The notes under the pieces are model-generated. The model was not told where the DNA came from, did not search any database, and saw nothing but the letters and a program-made list of their open reading frames with translations. This document shows, in pieces, positions 34,343-44,381 of a stretch of 64,000 nucleotides of DNA (the first letter of the stretch is position 1; the number at the start of each line of letters is the position of its first letter). Where the stretch lies: assembly GCF_008362905.1 (NCBI RefSeq), contig NZ_VFJB01000004.1:124001-188000 (forward strand), written 5' to 3'. Origin of the DNA: Deferribacter autotrophicus. Lineage in GTDB: Bacteria > Chrysiogenota > Deferribacteres > Deferribacterales > Deferribacteraceae. The position numbers were made by a program, and so were the translations under genes.

Positions 34343-35533
34343 CTATTCAATAATTTCAGTAACAACACCAGCACCTACTGTCCTACCACCTTCACGAATA
34401 GCAAATCTCAACCCTTGCTCCATCGCGATTGGCTGGATCAACTCTACCTCACAGCTGATGTTGTCCCCTGGCATTACCATCTCTACGCCCTCTGGCAATG
34501 TAATCACACCTGTAACGTCTGTTGTCCTAAAGTAGAACTGTGGTCTGTATCCACTGAAAAATGGGGTATGACGTCCACCTTCTTCCTTAGTCAATATATA
34601 CGCCTCACACTTAAACTTCCTGTGTGGTGTTATACTACCTGGCTCAGCCAATACCTGACCACGCTCAACCTCATCCTTCTTAATACCTCTCAATAACACA
34701 CCAATGTTATCTCCAGCTACACCCTCATCCAAAATCTTACGGAACATCTCTACACCAGTAACTACTGTCTTCTGAGTCTCTCTCAATCCTACGATCTCTA
34801 CTTCGTCTCCTACTTTAACTTTACCTCTCTCTACTCTACCTGTTACAACTGTACCCCTACCTGAAATACTAAATACGTCCTCTATTGGCATCAAGAATGG
34901 CTTATCTATATCTCTCTCTGGCAATGGAATATACTCATCCATAGCTTTTATTAAATCCCAGATAGGCTGTGCCCACTTCTCATCTTCTGGATTCTCCAAC
35001 GCTTTCAATGCACTACCTTTAATTACTGGCACTTCATCACCTGGGAACTCATAAGTGCTAAGTAAATCTCTAACCTCAAGCTCTACTAACTCAAGCAATT
35101 CCTCATCATCTACCATATCTACTTTGTTCATAAATACTACAATATATGGAACACCTACCTGTCTAGCCAAAAGAATATGTTCTCTTGTCTGAGGCATTGG
35201 ACCATCTGCTGCACTCACTACCAAGATAGCACCATCCATCTGTGCAGCACCAGTAATCATGTTCTTTACGTAGTCAGCGTGACCAGGACAGTCTACGTGT
35301 GCATAGTGTCTTGTCTCACTCTCATACTCTACGTGAGCTGTCGCAATTGTAATACCTCTTTCTCTCTCCTCTGGAGCCTTATCAATATTATCATAATCTG
35401 TAAACTCTGCAAAACCTTTAGTAGACAACACTCTTGTAATCGCTGCTGTCAATGTCGTCTTACCATGGTCTACGTGACCTATTGTACCTACGTTTACGTG
35501 AGGTTTCTTCCTCTCGAACTTTGCCTTTGCCAT
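34343..35533 (-). CDS. tuf: elongation factor Tu, copy 2 (tRNA-linked)
   Basis: A 396-residue EF-Tu almost identical to the copy at 18814-20004, with Ala in place of Ser in [11 protein letters not shown] 35533 is the true start. A longer frame reaching 35635 merely reads through tRNA-Thr. It is cotranscribed with tRNA-Thr(GGT) upstream and rpmG downstream, the arrangement known as tufB in E. coli. The near identity at DNA level implies gene conversion between the copies. Confidence 0.98.
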   Translation of the reverse strand: MAKAKFERKKPHVNVGTIGHVDHGKTTLTAAITRVLSTKGFAEFTDYDNIDKAPEERERGITIATAHVEYESETRHYAHVDCPGHADYVKNMITGAAQMDGAILVVSAADGPMPQTREHILLARQVGVPYIVVFMNKVDMVDDEELLELVELEVRDLLSTYEFPGDEVPVIKGSALKALENPEDEKWAQPIWDLIKAMDEYIPLPERDIDKPFLMPIEDVFSISGRGTVVTGRVERGKVKVGDEVEIVGLRETQKTVVTGVEMFRKILDEGVAGDNIGVLLRGIKKDEVERGQVLAEPGSITPHRKFKCEAYILTKEEGGRHTPFFSGYRPQFYFRTTDVTGVITLPEGVEMVMPGDNISCEVELIQPIAMEQGLRFAIREGGRTVGAGVVTEIIE

Positions 35534-35559
35534 AGTTCTCCCTCCAGCGTCTTTAAAAA

Positions 35560-35633
<74 letters not shown>

Positions 35634-35643
35634 ACCCATATAC

Positions 35644-35677
35644 AAAAAAATCAGGCGAAGACACTGCGCACTTCGCC
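35644..35677 (-). terminator. terminator-like hairpin inside the tRNA-tuf operon
   Basis: On the minus strand GGCGAAG, a 10-nt loop and CTTCGCC are followed by TGA and seven Ts, the full shape of an intrinsic terminator. It sits between tRNA-Gly and tRNA-Thr(GGT). Only 10 nt separate it from the next tRNA, too few for a promoter, so tuf expression from the upstream promoter must pass through it. Confidence 0.75.
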
Positions 35678-35699
35678 CTCTTTATTCCATATTTAAAAA

Positions 35700-35773
35700 A
35701 GCGGGCGACGGGATTTGAACCCGCGACCCTCAGCTTGGAAGGCTGATGCTCTAGCCAGCTGAGCTACACCCGC
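35700..35773 (-). tRNA. tRNA-Gly (TCC)
   Basis: Acceptor GCGGGTG pairs with CGCCCGC (one G-T pair), discriminator T, no encoded CCA. The anticodon stem TCAGC/GCTGA holds CTTCCAA with anticodon TCC. The T-loop is GGTTCAAATCC. It is third in the Thr-Tyr-Gly-Thr cluster. Confidence 0.97.
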
Positions 35774-35779
35774 TTTACA

Positions 35780-35862
35780 TGGGGAGAGGAGGATTCGAAC
35801 CTCCGAAGGCAAACGCCAGCAGATTTACAGTCTGCCCCCTTTGGCCGCTTGGGTATCTCCCC
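35780..35862 (-). tRNA. tRNA-Tyr (GTA)
   Basis: An 83-nt class II tRNA with a long variable arm. Acceptor GGGGAGA pairs with TCTCCCC, discriminator A. The anticodon stem GCAGA/TCTGC holds CTGTAAA with anticodon GTA. CCA is not encoded. It lies 10 nt downstream of tRNA-Thr(TGT). Confidence 0.97.
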
Positions 35863-35872
35863 TTTCCAGAAA

Positions 35873-35945
35873 AGCTGGCGAAGGGACTTGAACCCCCAAC
35901 CTGCTGATTACAAGTCAGCTGCTCTACCGATTGAGCTACGCCAGC
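35873..35945 (-). tRNA. tRNA-Thr (TGT)
   Basis: Acceptor GCTGGCG pairs with CGCCAGC, discriminator T, no encoded CCA. The anticodon stem GCTGA/TCAGC holds CTTGTAA with anticodon TGT. It is the first tRNA of the operon, about 15 nt after the likely transcription start. Confidence 0.97.
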
Positions 35946-35967
35946 TTATTTTTTTTAGCGGATGTGG

Positions 35968-35996
35968 ATACTATAAAAAAAAGAATATCTTGTCAA
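35968..35996 (-). promoter_or_regulatory. promoter of the tRNA-tuf operon
   Basis: On the minus strand TTGACA (35991-35996) is followed after 17 nt by TAGTAT (35968-35973). An almost pure A/T stretch immediately upstream of the -35 box resembles an UP element, as found at strong stable-RNA promoters. Transcription would begin roughly 15 nt before tRNA-Thr(TGT). Confidence 0.75.
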
Positions 35997-36008
35997 GTAC
36001 TTTTATAT

Positions 36009-36034
36009 AATTTTATAAAAATTTTTATAAAATT
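36009..36034. repeat. perfect 26-bp A/T palindrome
   Basis: AATTTTATAAAAA is followed directly by its exact complement TTTTTATAAAATT with no spacer. It lies between the stop of the universal stress gene and the tRNA promoter. It may serve as a weak bidirectional terminator or as part of the A/T-rich upstream promoter region. Function is not evident. Confidence 0.7.
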
Positions 36035-36094
36035 GATAAATCAAAACATTTTACTAGATACCAACAATTCAACCTCTCATTAAATTCAATAAAT

Positions 36095-36562
36095 TTAAGG
36101 CATCACAAATTTATGCTCCTTAAGTCTGACAGAAAACACCGGACATGGTGATTTTCTTACTACTTTCTCCGCAGTGGATCCAAATAACACATGCTCAAGA
36201 CCTGACCTTCCATGTGTTCCTATTACAATCATGTCAAACTTATTCTCTTTAGCTTCATTTATTATCTCTAAAAATGGTGTACCTTTCGCAAATTTAGTAC
36301 TGTATTTTATCTCATTTAAAGCCGAAAAATCATCAATTAGTTTGTCCATCTCTTTCTTAGCAGCTTCCTCAAGTTCTTTATCAAAGTTTTGAAAAGTCAC
36401 TTGTGGAAGATAAAACGCTACAATCTGGGTTTCATCAAAAATCACATGGAAAATCTCAAGCTCAGCATCAAAAACCCTTGCAAAATCAATGGCATATCTT
36501 AATGCAAATCTTGAGGTTTCAGAAAAATCAACCGGACATAAGATTTTTTTAATATCCACCAT
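36095..36562 (-). CDS. universal stress protein, UspA family
   Basis: A 155-residue single Usp domain. The N-terminus IKKILCPVDFSETSRFALRYA and the C-terminal GTHGRSGLEHVLFGSTAEKV fit the ATP-binding type (G-2x-G-9x-G-S/T). The family binds ATP and supports survival under stress; the exact role is unknown. A ribosome site AGAGAGG precedes the ATG. It is monocistronic, flanked by the SDR gene and the tRNA operon. Confidence 0.9.
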   Translation of the reverse strand: MVDIKKILCPVDFSETSRFALRYAIDFARVFDAELEIFHVIFDETQIVAFYLPQVTFQNFDKELEEAAKKEMDKLIDDFSALNEIKYSTKFAKGTPFLEIINEAKENKFDMIVIGTHGRSGLEHVLFGSTAEKVVRKSPCPVFSVRLKEHKFVMP

Positions 36563-36591
36563 AAAAACACCTCTCTAACTATTTTAATAAA

Positions 36592-36620
36592 ATTATAGCA
36601 TATAAAATCAAATCATCAAA
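36592..36620 (-). promoter_or_regulatory. probable promoter of the universal stress gene
   Basis: On the minus strand a perfect TATAAT (36592-36597) lies about 30 nt upstream of the start codon. A 17-nt spacer leads to a weak TTTGAT -35 box (36615-36620). The poor -35 box would fit an activator-dependent promoter, which is inference. Confidence 0.5.
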
Positions 36621-36673
36621 TAAATACCTCACTTAAAAAAATATCTACGTATTAAAAATTTTACAATCTTACT

Positions 36674-37393
36674 TTATCTTGGTTGATTTGTGGGTCTGAT
36701 TAAAATTTCATTTAAGCTGACACTTGCTGGTTGCTTTAATGCAAACAGTATGGTCTCAGCTACAACCTCAGGTTTTAACATATCTACGCTTTTTTTGTAT
36801 TTCTCAAAGCTTTCAGGTAAGTTTTCACCCCAATCCGTATCCACAAGTCCAGGTTCTACTGTAATAACCCTCACATTTTTGGAGCATAATTCATCTCTTA
36901 AACTTTCCGAAAAACCAACAACAGCCCATTTAGTAGCACAGTAAACAGACAAGCCTGCAAACCCTTTTCTTCCAGCAACAGATGCGATATTCACTATTGT
37001 ACCTTTATTATCGATTAAGTCTTCAATAAATAATGAAGTTAAATAAATCAATCCCGTAACATTTAAGCTGATAATCTCATTTATTGTTTCAAAGCTTTCG
37101 TCTTTTATAAAATTAAATATACCTCTACCCGCATTATTCACCAAAACATCAATTTTCCACCCTTTTTTCTTAACACTATCATATAATCTATCCACATCCT
37201 CCCTTTTAGAAAGATCTGCATCTATAAAAAGATAATCAACTCCTCTATCTTCAAAATATTTTTTTAAATCATCCTTTGTACTCATACTCCTTGCAACAAG
37301 AACCATTTTATCAACTAACTTTTGATCTGCCATTTTTTTAGCAAGGTGGTAGCCAATCCCTTTACTTGCTCCAGTTATCAGTACAGTTTTCAT
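36674..37393 (-). CDS. short-chain dehydrogenase/reductase
   Basis: A 239-residue classical SDR. The Rossmann motif is TGASKGIG (residues 7-14), followed by NNAG (about 92), the catalytic Ser in VNIASVAGR (about 140) and YCATK (Tyr and Lys, about 153-157). The substrate is unknown and the C-terminus PTNQPR is not diagnostic. It is transcribed divergently from the radical SAM gene at 37533. Confidence 0.88.
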   Translation of the reverse strand: MKTVLITGASKGIGYHLAKKMADQKLVDKMVLVARSMSTKDDLKKYFEDRGVDYLFIDADLSKREDVDRLYDSVKKKGWKIDVLVNNAGRGIFNFIKDESFETINEIISLNVTGLIYLTSLFIEDLIDNKGTIVNIASVAGRKGFAGLSVYCATKWAVVGFSESLRDELCSKNVRVITVEPGLVDTDWGENLPESFEKYKKSVDMLKPEVVAETILFALKQPASVSLNEILIRPTNQPR

Positions 37394-37442
37394 TATTCCC
37401 TCCTACGAATTTTATTTATTAACTAATCTACTTTTTAAAATA

Positions 37443-37468
37443 ATATTTGCAATATAGATATTTGCAAT
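37443..37468. repeat. tandem 11-bp direct repeat
   Basis: ATATTTGCAAT occurs at 37443-37453 and again at 37458-37468, a 15-bp period. It lies in the divergent region between the SDR gene and the radical SAM gene, 30-90 nt from both starts. It has the look of a repeated operator; the regulator is unknown. Confidence 0.65.
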
Positions 37469-37497
37469 TTTTATCCCTATCTTTTACAGAAATCCTC

Positions 37498-37526
37498 TTA
37501 ACAAATCTTTTCAAATAAGATATACT
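37498..37526 (+). promoter_or_regulatory. promoter giving a probably leaderless radical SAM mRNA
   Basis: TTAACA (37498-37503) and TATACT (37521-37526) are separated by 17 nt and each match consensus at five of six positions. Transcription would start at about 37533, which is the A of the ATG. No Shine-Dalgarno is visible. Confidence 0.65.
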
Positions 37527-37532
37527 TTTCAT

Positions 37533-38396
37533 ATGAATAAAATTATTCTCAATATAAATAAACTCAAAAAAAACATAGAAAAATGCTCTCTCTGCCCAAA
37601 TAAATGCGGAGTTAACAGAAAAACAGATGTCGGATTTTGCCTGATAAAAGATCAAGCTGTAGTCGCTTCATTCGGAAAACATTATGGTGAAGAAACTGTA
37701 ATCAGCGGTACCAATGGAAGTGGAACAATTTTCTTTGCTGGTTGTAACTTAAGATGTGTCTTTTGCCAAAATTACGAGATAAGCCAAGACGTTTCAGGTA
37801 ATATATATACTCCCGAAATGCTGGCAGATCTTTTTTTGAGGTTGGAAAATTTAGGTGTACATAATATCAATTTAGTAACACCGACCCATGTCATACACAG
37901 TATAGCTGAAGCGGTTTATATCGCATTAAAAAAAGGATTATCGATACCTGTTGTTTACAATTGCGGTGGTTATGAACTTCCTCAAACTATAAGACTGCTT
38001 GACGGCTTAATAGATATTTATATGCCTGACTTTAAATACGGTGATGATAGTCTTGCTCAAGAATTATCGAAAATCAACGATTATACTTTTTATGCAAAAA
38101 ACTCTTTAGCCGAAATGTATAATCAAGTGGGACCGTTAATCCTAGAAAATGGTATTGCCAAAAAAGGGGTTTTAATCAGACACCTAATCTTGCCAAACTA
38201 TGTTGAAAACAGTATTAAAGCACTAAATTTAATACGCTCTGCAACAAGCTCGGACATCCATATTAATATAATGAATCAATATTATCCTGCTAATAAAGCT
38301 TATTCATATGAAAAATTGAGCAGAAGAATTAATGATCTGGAATATAATATTATATTACATCACGCCAAACGATTAAATTTTAAAATAATCGATTAG
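37533..38396 (+). CDS. pflX: radical SAM protein, PflX/pyruvate formate-lyase activase-like
   Basis: A 287-residue protein. An N-terminal Cys cluster (CSLCPNKCGVNR) precedes the radical SAM motif GCNLRCVFCQN (CxxxCxxC, about residue 70) that binds a 4Fe-4S cluster and S-adenosylmethionine. Further motifs are TPTHV, YNCGGYE and YMPDFKYG. The family (COG1313) is annotated as activase-like but its glycyl-radical or other target is generally unknown, and none is visible nearby. The downstream gene mazG starts 8 nt after its stop. Confidence 0.85.
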   Translation: MNKIILNINKLKKNIEKCSLCPNKCGVNRKTDVGFCLIKDQAVVASFGKHYGEETVISGTNGSGTIFFAGCNLRCVFCQNYEISQDVSGNIYTPEMLADLFLRLENLGVHNINLVTPTHVIHSIAEAVYIALKKGLSIPVVYNCGGYELPQTIRLLDGLIDIYMPDFKYGDDSLAQELSKINDYTFYAKNSLAEMYNQVGPLILENGIAKKGVLIRHLILPNYVENSIKALNLIRSATSSDIHINIMNQYYPANKAYSYEKLSRRINDLEYNIILHHAKRLNFKIID

Positions 38397-38404
38397 GAGA
38401 AAAA

Positions 38405-39178
38405 ATGGAAAAAAAATTTAGAAATTTAGTAAATATCATAAAAAAATTAAGAGCTCCCGATGGTTGTCCGTGGGATAGAGAACAAAACTTATATTCTCTC
38501 AAAGATTATGTAATCGAAGAGGTCTTTGAATTTATAGATGCTCTGGATAGAAAAGATATCAATAATATCAAAGAAGAACTTGGAGATATTTTATTACATG
38601 TACTATTTCATTCTATCATAGCTGAAGAAGAAGGGCTTTTCACATTAAATGAGGTTATCGATACAATTTCAGAAAAACTGATAAGAAGGCATCCACATGT
38701 TTTCGGAGACATAAAAGTTAAAAGTACGGATGAAGTCCTGATAAACTGGGAAAAAATCAAGGCTGAAGAAAAAAAGAAAGGGAAAAGATCAATATTAGAT
38801 GATATCCCTGCAAAAATGCCTTCCATTCAGCGTTCTTACAAATTGCAAGAAAGAGCCAAAAAGGTCGGTTTTGACTGGCAAAGCAGTGACGAATGTATGA
38901 TGAAAGTTCATGAAGAATTCAACGAGTTGCAGGACGCCATCAAAACAGGAAACTTAAATGATATTGAGCACGAATTTGGTGATTTATTATTTGCACTCAT
39001 AAATTTGTCCAGATTTTTGAATGTAAATGCGGATGAAGCTTTAAGAAAAGCAAACAACAGATTTGTGGATCGCTTCAAGCATATTGAAAATAGACTTGCC
39101 GAAAAAGGTTTGTCTCCTGAAGATGCAACTCTAGATGAATTAGAACAACTATGGAAAGAAGCGAAAAAAGTAAAATAA
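38405..39178 (+). CDS. mazG: nucleoside triphosphate pyrophosphohydrolase MazG
   Basis: A 257-residue two-domain MazG. LRAPDGCPWDREQ opens the N-terminal domain, which has EEVFEFIDALDR and EELGDILLHVLFH (EExxE and ExxD metal ligands). The second half repeats the pattern at EEFNELQDAI and EFGDLLFALINLSR. It hydrolyses NTPs to NMP and pyrophosphate, a housekeeping function for damaged nucleotides and ppGpp levels. It is cotranscribed with pflX. Confidence 0.93.
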   Translation: MEKKFRNLVNIIKKLRAPDGCPWDREQNLYSLKDYVIEEVFEFIDALDRKDINNIKEELGDILLHVLFHSIIAEEEGLFTLNEVIDTISEKLIRRHPHVFGDIKVKSTDEVLINWEKIKAEEKKKGKRSILDDIPAKMPSIQRSYKLQERAKKVGFDWQSSDECMMKVHEEFNELQDAIKTGNLNDIEHEFGDLLFALINLSRFLNVNADEALRKANNRFVDRFKHIENRLAEKGLSPEDATLDELEQLWKEAKKVK

Positions 39179-39259
39179 TAAATTTAATATTCTGCAATAT
39201 TTTTATTGCATTAAATCTAAATAAGAGTAGATTAGTCTTAAAAATAACAGGAGATTAAA

Positions 39260-39520
39260 ATGAGTAGAGAAGATTTACTTGAATTAAAAAAAGAAATAAC
39301 AATCGTGGAAGACTTTGCTGAGGAACTTGACGAACAGGAATTGAAACAATTGGATGAACTGAAAAAAATGTTTGATAATGGTTTTAATAAGTTATCAGAT
39401 GATGATAAAAAATGGTTGAATATGGAATTCTTCAAATGGATTGAGCTCTATATTAACGAAGTTTCCTGCACTGCTAATGGATGTTCCGGTTGTGCTGGCG
39501 GATGTGATATCGAATTTTAA
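39260..39520 (+). CDS. small protein with Cys-rich C-terminal tail, unknown function
   Basis: An 86-residue protein with a good AGGAG ribosome site. The first 70 residues are acidic and helical (LKKEITIVEDFAEELDEQELKQLDEL). The tail reads SCTANGCSGCAGGCDIEF, with four cysteines in CxxxxCxxCxxxC spacing. I do not recognise the family. The tail could bind a metal or an Fe-S cluster or be a modification site. It lies 81 nt after mazG and two genes from a radical SAM protein, and is followed by a hairpin terminator. Confidence 0.75.
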   Translation: MSREDLLELKKEITIVEDFAEELDEQELKQLDELKKMFDNGFNKLSDDDKKWLNMEFFKWIELYINEVSCTANGCSGCAGGCDIEF

Positions 39521-39541
39521 TCATTAAATCAAAATTTTATG

Positions 39542-39566
39542 CGCTCAATTTACTATAAATTGAGCG
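39542..39566. terminator. bidirectional-looking hairpin after the Cys-rich gene
   Basis: CGCTCAATTTA, a CTA loop and TAAATTGAGCG form 11 perfect base pairs. It begins 21 nt after the stop of the Cys-rich gene. The downstream stretch is pyrimidine-rich (TCCTTCTCCCC) rather than pure T, so termination strength is uncertain. Confidence 0.65.
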
Positions 39567-39655
39567 TCCTTCTCCCCTAATTTTATCAAATTCTTTTGTT
39601 GCAAACTTAAAAATAAAAAGTAATATACCCTTCAAAATAAATATTGAGGTATTTT

Positions 39656-40426
39656 ATGGCAATTGGTGTATTTGATTCAGGGGTTGGCGGATTAACTGTT
39701 TTTAAAAGTATTGCTAATTGTTTTCCAACACTTGACATCTTTTATTTAGGTGATACGGCTAGAGTTCCTTACGGCATAAGGTCTAAAGATACCATAATCA
39801 AATACAGTATTGAGTGCGCCCAATATTTGTGCAATCATTATAACATAGAAGCCTTAATCATTGCATGTAACAGTGCTTCAAGTTGTGCCATTGAGGCTTT
39901 AAAGGAAAAGTTTAAAATTCCTGTGATAGGTGTAATTAAACCAGGTATTAGAGCCGCTTTAAAAACAACTAAAAACAAAAAAATACTTATAATCGGTACA
40001 CAAGCTACCGTTAATAGCAACGCTTATTTACACGGTATCAAAGAAATTGATCCATCCATTCAGATATTCCAAAAAGCCTGTCCACTATTCGTACCCATAG
40101 TTGAAGAAGGTTTATATAACCATCCTGTTGCCACACTAATGATTAAAGAATACCTTGAAGATTTTATCTCAAAAAATATAGACACAATAATTTTAGGTTG
40201 TACCCATTATCCTTTATTAAAAAATCAAATTAAGGAAATTTTCACAAACATTAATATAGTAGATTCTTCCATTGCAATCATAGAAGATATTGAAAAACTT
40301 AAAATAAATTTTAATAATTCAGGAAAAAGGTTGATTCACATAACTGATTATTCTCAGTCTTTTGAAAATTTAAAAAACACCCTCGTTGGTCAAATACCAT
40401 ACAAAATTATTTCTATTTCTGAGTAA
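39656..40426 (+). CDS. murI: glutamate racemase
   Basis: A 256-residue racemase that makes D-glutamate for peptidoglycan. It has GVFDSGVGGLTV at the N-terminus, YLGDTARVPYG, the first catalytic Cys in IACNSASS (about residue 70) and the second in LGCTHYPLL (about 181). ATG 39656 is chosen because GAGG lies 6 nt upstream; an upstream TTG would add four residues. The 3' end overlaps a small minus-strand gene by 14 nt. Confidence 0.95.
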   Translation: MAIGVFDSGVGGLTVFKSIANCFPTLDIFYLGDTARVPYGIRSKDTIIKYSIECAQYLCNHYNIEALIIACNSASSCAIEALKEKFKIPVIGVIKPGIRAALKTTKNKKILIIGTQATVNSNAYLHGIKEIDPSIQIFQKACPLFVPIVEEGLYNHPVATLMIKEYLEDFISKNIDTIILGCTHYPLLKNQIKEIFTNINIVDSSIAIIEDIEKLKINFNNSGKRLIHITDYSQSFENLKNTLVGQIPYKIISISE

Positions 40427-40583
40427 AATACATACATTTCACACCTGAACTTCTGTATACCTCCACCGATGGCAAATATTTCGACTTAAATCCTAAAATT
40501 CTACATCCATAAGGGAAATTTTTATCCCAGGTTATATAAAATCCTTTACATTTATGGCAATTTACTCTTTTATCTGACTTCAT
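40413..40583 (-). CDS. small conserved-looking zinc-type protein (56 aa)
   Basis: The frame starts MKSDKRVNCHKCKGFYITWD, continues FPYGCRILGFKSK and YLPSVEVYRSSG, and ends KCMYFTQK. The CxxC pair, the later two cysteines, the W-D-x-x-FPYGC stretch and the LPS-x-x-V-x-x-SSG motif match a family of tiny conserved hypothetical proteins I recall from other bacteria. Its start overlaps the 3' end of the thiamine-binding-like gene by 14 nt and its stop overlaps murI in the opposite strand. Function is unknown. Confidence 0.75.
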   Translation of the reverse strand: MKSDKRVNCHKCKGFYITWDKNFPYGCRILGFKSKYLPSVEVYRSSGVKCMYFTQK

Positions 40584-40875
40584 CAATCTTGTTCATTACA
40601 CTCTTAACTTTATTTCCCATTCCACTTTGCCTATCTCTACGATAATCTATTTTTATTGAAATCGACAGTCTATTACAATCCTTCAGCTCTTCTGCACCCT
40701 CATTTATCACTTTCAAAACATCTTCCAATGTCTCTCCTTCAATTATTGTTCCCATAGGTGTAAGTGTCCATTGCAAACCACTTTCTTCAACTTTTTTTAC
40801 AACTCTTGCCACATATTTAGATACACTTTCCTCTTTACCTATGGGGGTAATACTAAAAAACGCCATCGCACTCAT
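40570..40875 (-). CDS. MTH1187/YqgV family thiamine-binding-like protein
   Basis: A 101-residue protein of the UPF0045/MTH1187 family (SAMAFFSITPIGKEESVSKYV, GLQWTLTPMGTIIEGETLEDVL, DCNRLSISIKIDYRRDR). The ferredoxin-like fold forms tetramers, and some members bind thiamine. ATG 40875 is chosen because GGAGGG lies 5 nt upstream; the longer frame adds eleven unlikely residues. It overlaps the downstream 56-aa gene. Confidence 0.88.
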   Translation of the reverse strand: MSAMAFFSITPIGKEESVSKYVARVVKKVEESGLQWTLTPMGTIIEGETLEDVLKVINEGAEELKDCNRLSISIKIDYRRDRQSGMGNKVKSVMNKIDEVR

Positions 40876-40935
40876 TCTTCCCTCCACATACTTAATAAGA
40901 ATATCCAACGCTATCTACTGAAAAGTTAAGTGATT

Positions 40936-41637
40936 TTATTTTGATTTCAATAGATTTTCAAATTCTTCACTTTTTTGAATAAGAGGTGGCTCAATTTTCA
41001 ATTCAGCACCACCACCCAATATAAACTCTACAAATGCCAATCTTGCTTGCTTTTCAAGAGAAGAGTGCAAAAATCTAATCCTCTTTGGCTCAAGCCTTTT
41101 TTTCCTTCCAAAGTAAATTATATCCACTAACATATCTGCATCATAACTCATATAAAATAATCCTCTATTCTTCAGCACCTTACTTACATAATCCATTAAA
41201 TCTTCAATATTCATACTTTCATTGAATCTTGCTATATTTTCTCTATCTTCTTTACACAACCTACCTGTACCAATTTTTCTGTATGGCGGATTACAAACAA
41301 CTAAATCATACTTTTTGGAAGGTTTAAATTTAAAAATATCACAATGATATGGCTTTACTCTATCGGATAAACCGTTAATTTCCACCGTCTTACACAGACA
41401 TTCAAACATCAATTTATCTATTTCCACAGCATCAATTTGAGCTTTCGAAAACTTTTTTAGCAAAAGTACAGAAAGAATTCCGCTACCACTACCAATATCA
41501 AGGATATTCTTTACTCCAGCTTTTTCCCTTATAAATCGATATAACAAAGGTGAGTCTACTGAAAATCTAAATCCATTTACAGGTTGGACAATTTTAACAT
41601 CGCTATAAATGATTGAATCGATCGTAAATTCAATCAT
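40936..41637 (-). CDS. TrmN6/YfiC-like tRNA1(Val) adenine-N6 methyltransferase
   Basis: A 233-residue class I SAM-dependent methyltransferase. Motif I is ILDIGSGSGILS (about residues 44-55), the acidic motif is DAVEID and the catalytic NPPY is VVCNPPYRK (about 114). The N-terminal QPVNGFRFSVDSPLL and the overall length resemble YfiC/TrmN6, which methylates A37 of tRNA-Val. Exact specificity is inferred. It follows the ATP synthase terminator. Confidence 0.82.
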   Translation of the reverse strand: MIEFTIDSIIYSDVKIVQPVNGFRFSVDSPLLYRFIREKAGVKNILDIGSGSGILSVLLLKKFSKAQIDAVEIDKLMFECLCKTVEINGLSDRVKPYHCDIFKFKPSKKYDLVVCNPPYRKIGTGRLCKEDRENIARFNESMNIEDLMDYVSKVLKNRGLFYMSYDADMLVDIIYFGRKKRLEPKRIRFLHSSLEKQARLAFVEFILGGGAELKIEPPLIQKSEEFENLLKSK

Positions 41638-41640
41638 AAT

Positions 41641-41662
41641 AAAAAAGCGGCCTGCTGGCCGC
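41641..41662 (-). terminator. terminator of the ATP synthase operon
   Basis: On the minus strand GCGGCC, loop AGCA and GGCCGC are followed by six Ts. It begins right after the atpC stop codon. Confidence 0.9.
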
Positions 41663-42079
41663 CTATTTTCTATATTTTTCAGCTACAGAGATTCTTAACA
41701 ATTCTCTTTGCAGCTGTGCTTCCACTTTTCTGAACTTAATCTCATCTTCTCTTCTTGCTGCTTCAAGTGCTTTCTCAGCTTCAAGTTTTCTCCTTATAGC
41801 CTCTTCCAAGTCAATCTCACGTCCAAGCTCAGCACTCTCAGCCAAAACAGTTACCTTGTCATCTGAAACTTCCAAAAACCCTCTGTCAATTGCTACATAT
41901 TCTTCACGCCCATCTTTTTTATATACAAGTTCACCAACTCTTAAGGCAGTTAAAAAAGGTGTATGCCCTGGCAATACACCAAAATCACCTTCTACGCCAG
42001 GAGCAATAACTTCATCAACTTCTTCATTCAACAGTTCTCTTTCTGGAGAAACCAGTATAAACTGCAATTTATCTGCCAT
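41663..42079 (-). CDS. atpC: ATP synthase epsilon subunit
   Basis: A 138-residue epsilon subunit. The N-terminal beta sandwich is visible (LVSPERELLNEEVDEVIAPGVEGDFGVLPGHTPFL) and the C-terminal helices contain LEEAIRRKLEAEKALEAARR. It couples rotor gamma and c-ring and can inhibit ATP hydrolysis. Last gene of the operon, 2 nt after atpD. Confidence 0.97.
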   Translation of the reverse strand: MADKLQFILVSPERELLNEEVDEVIAPGVEGDFGVLPGHTPFLTALRVGELVYKKDGREEYVAIDRGFLEVSDDKVTVLAESAELGREIDLEEAIRRKLEAEKALEAARREDEIKFRKVEAQLQRELLRISVAEKYRK

Positions 42080-42081
42080 TT

Positions 42082-44368
<2,287 letters not shown>

Positions 44369-44381
44369 TCTAATCTCCTAA

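Noticed and set aside
39193-39210. TGCAATA hairpin after mazG as terminator
   Set aside because: No T-tract follows and the downstream gene may be cotranscribed; too weak to list as a feature.
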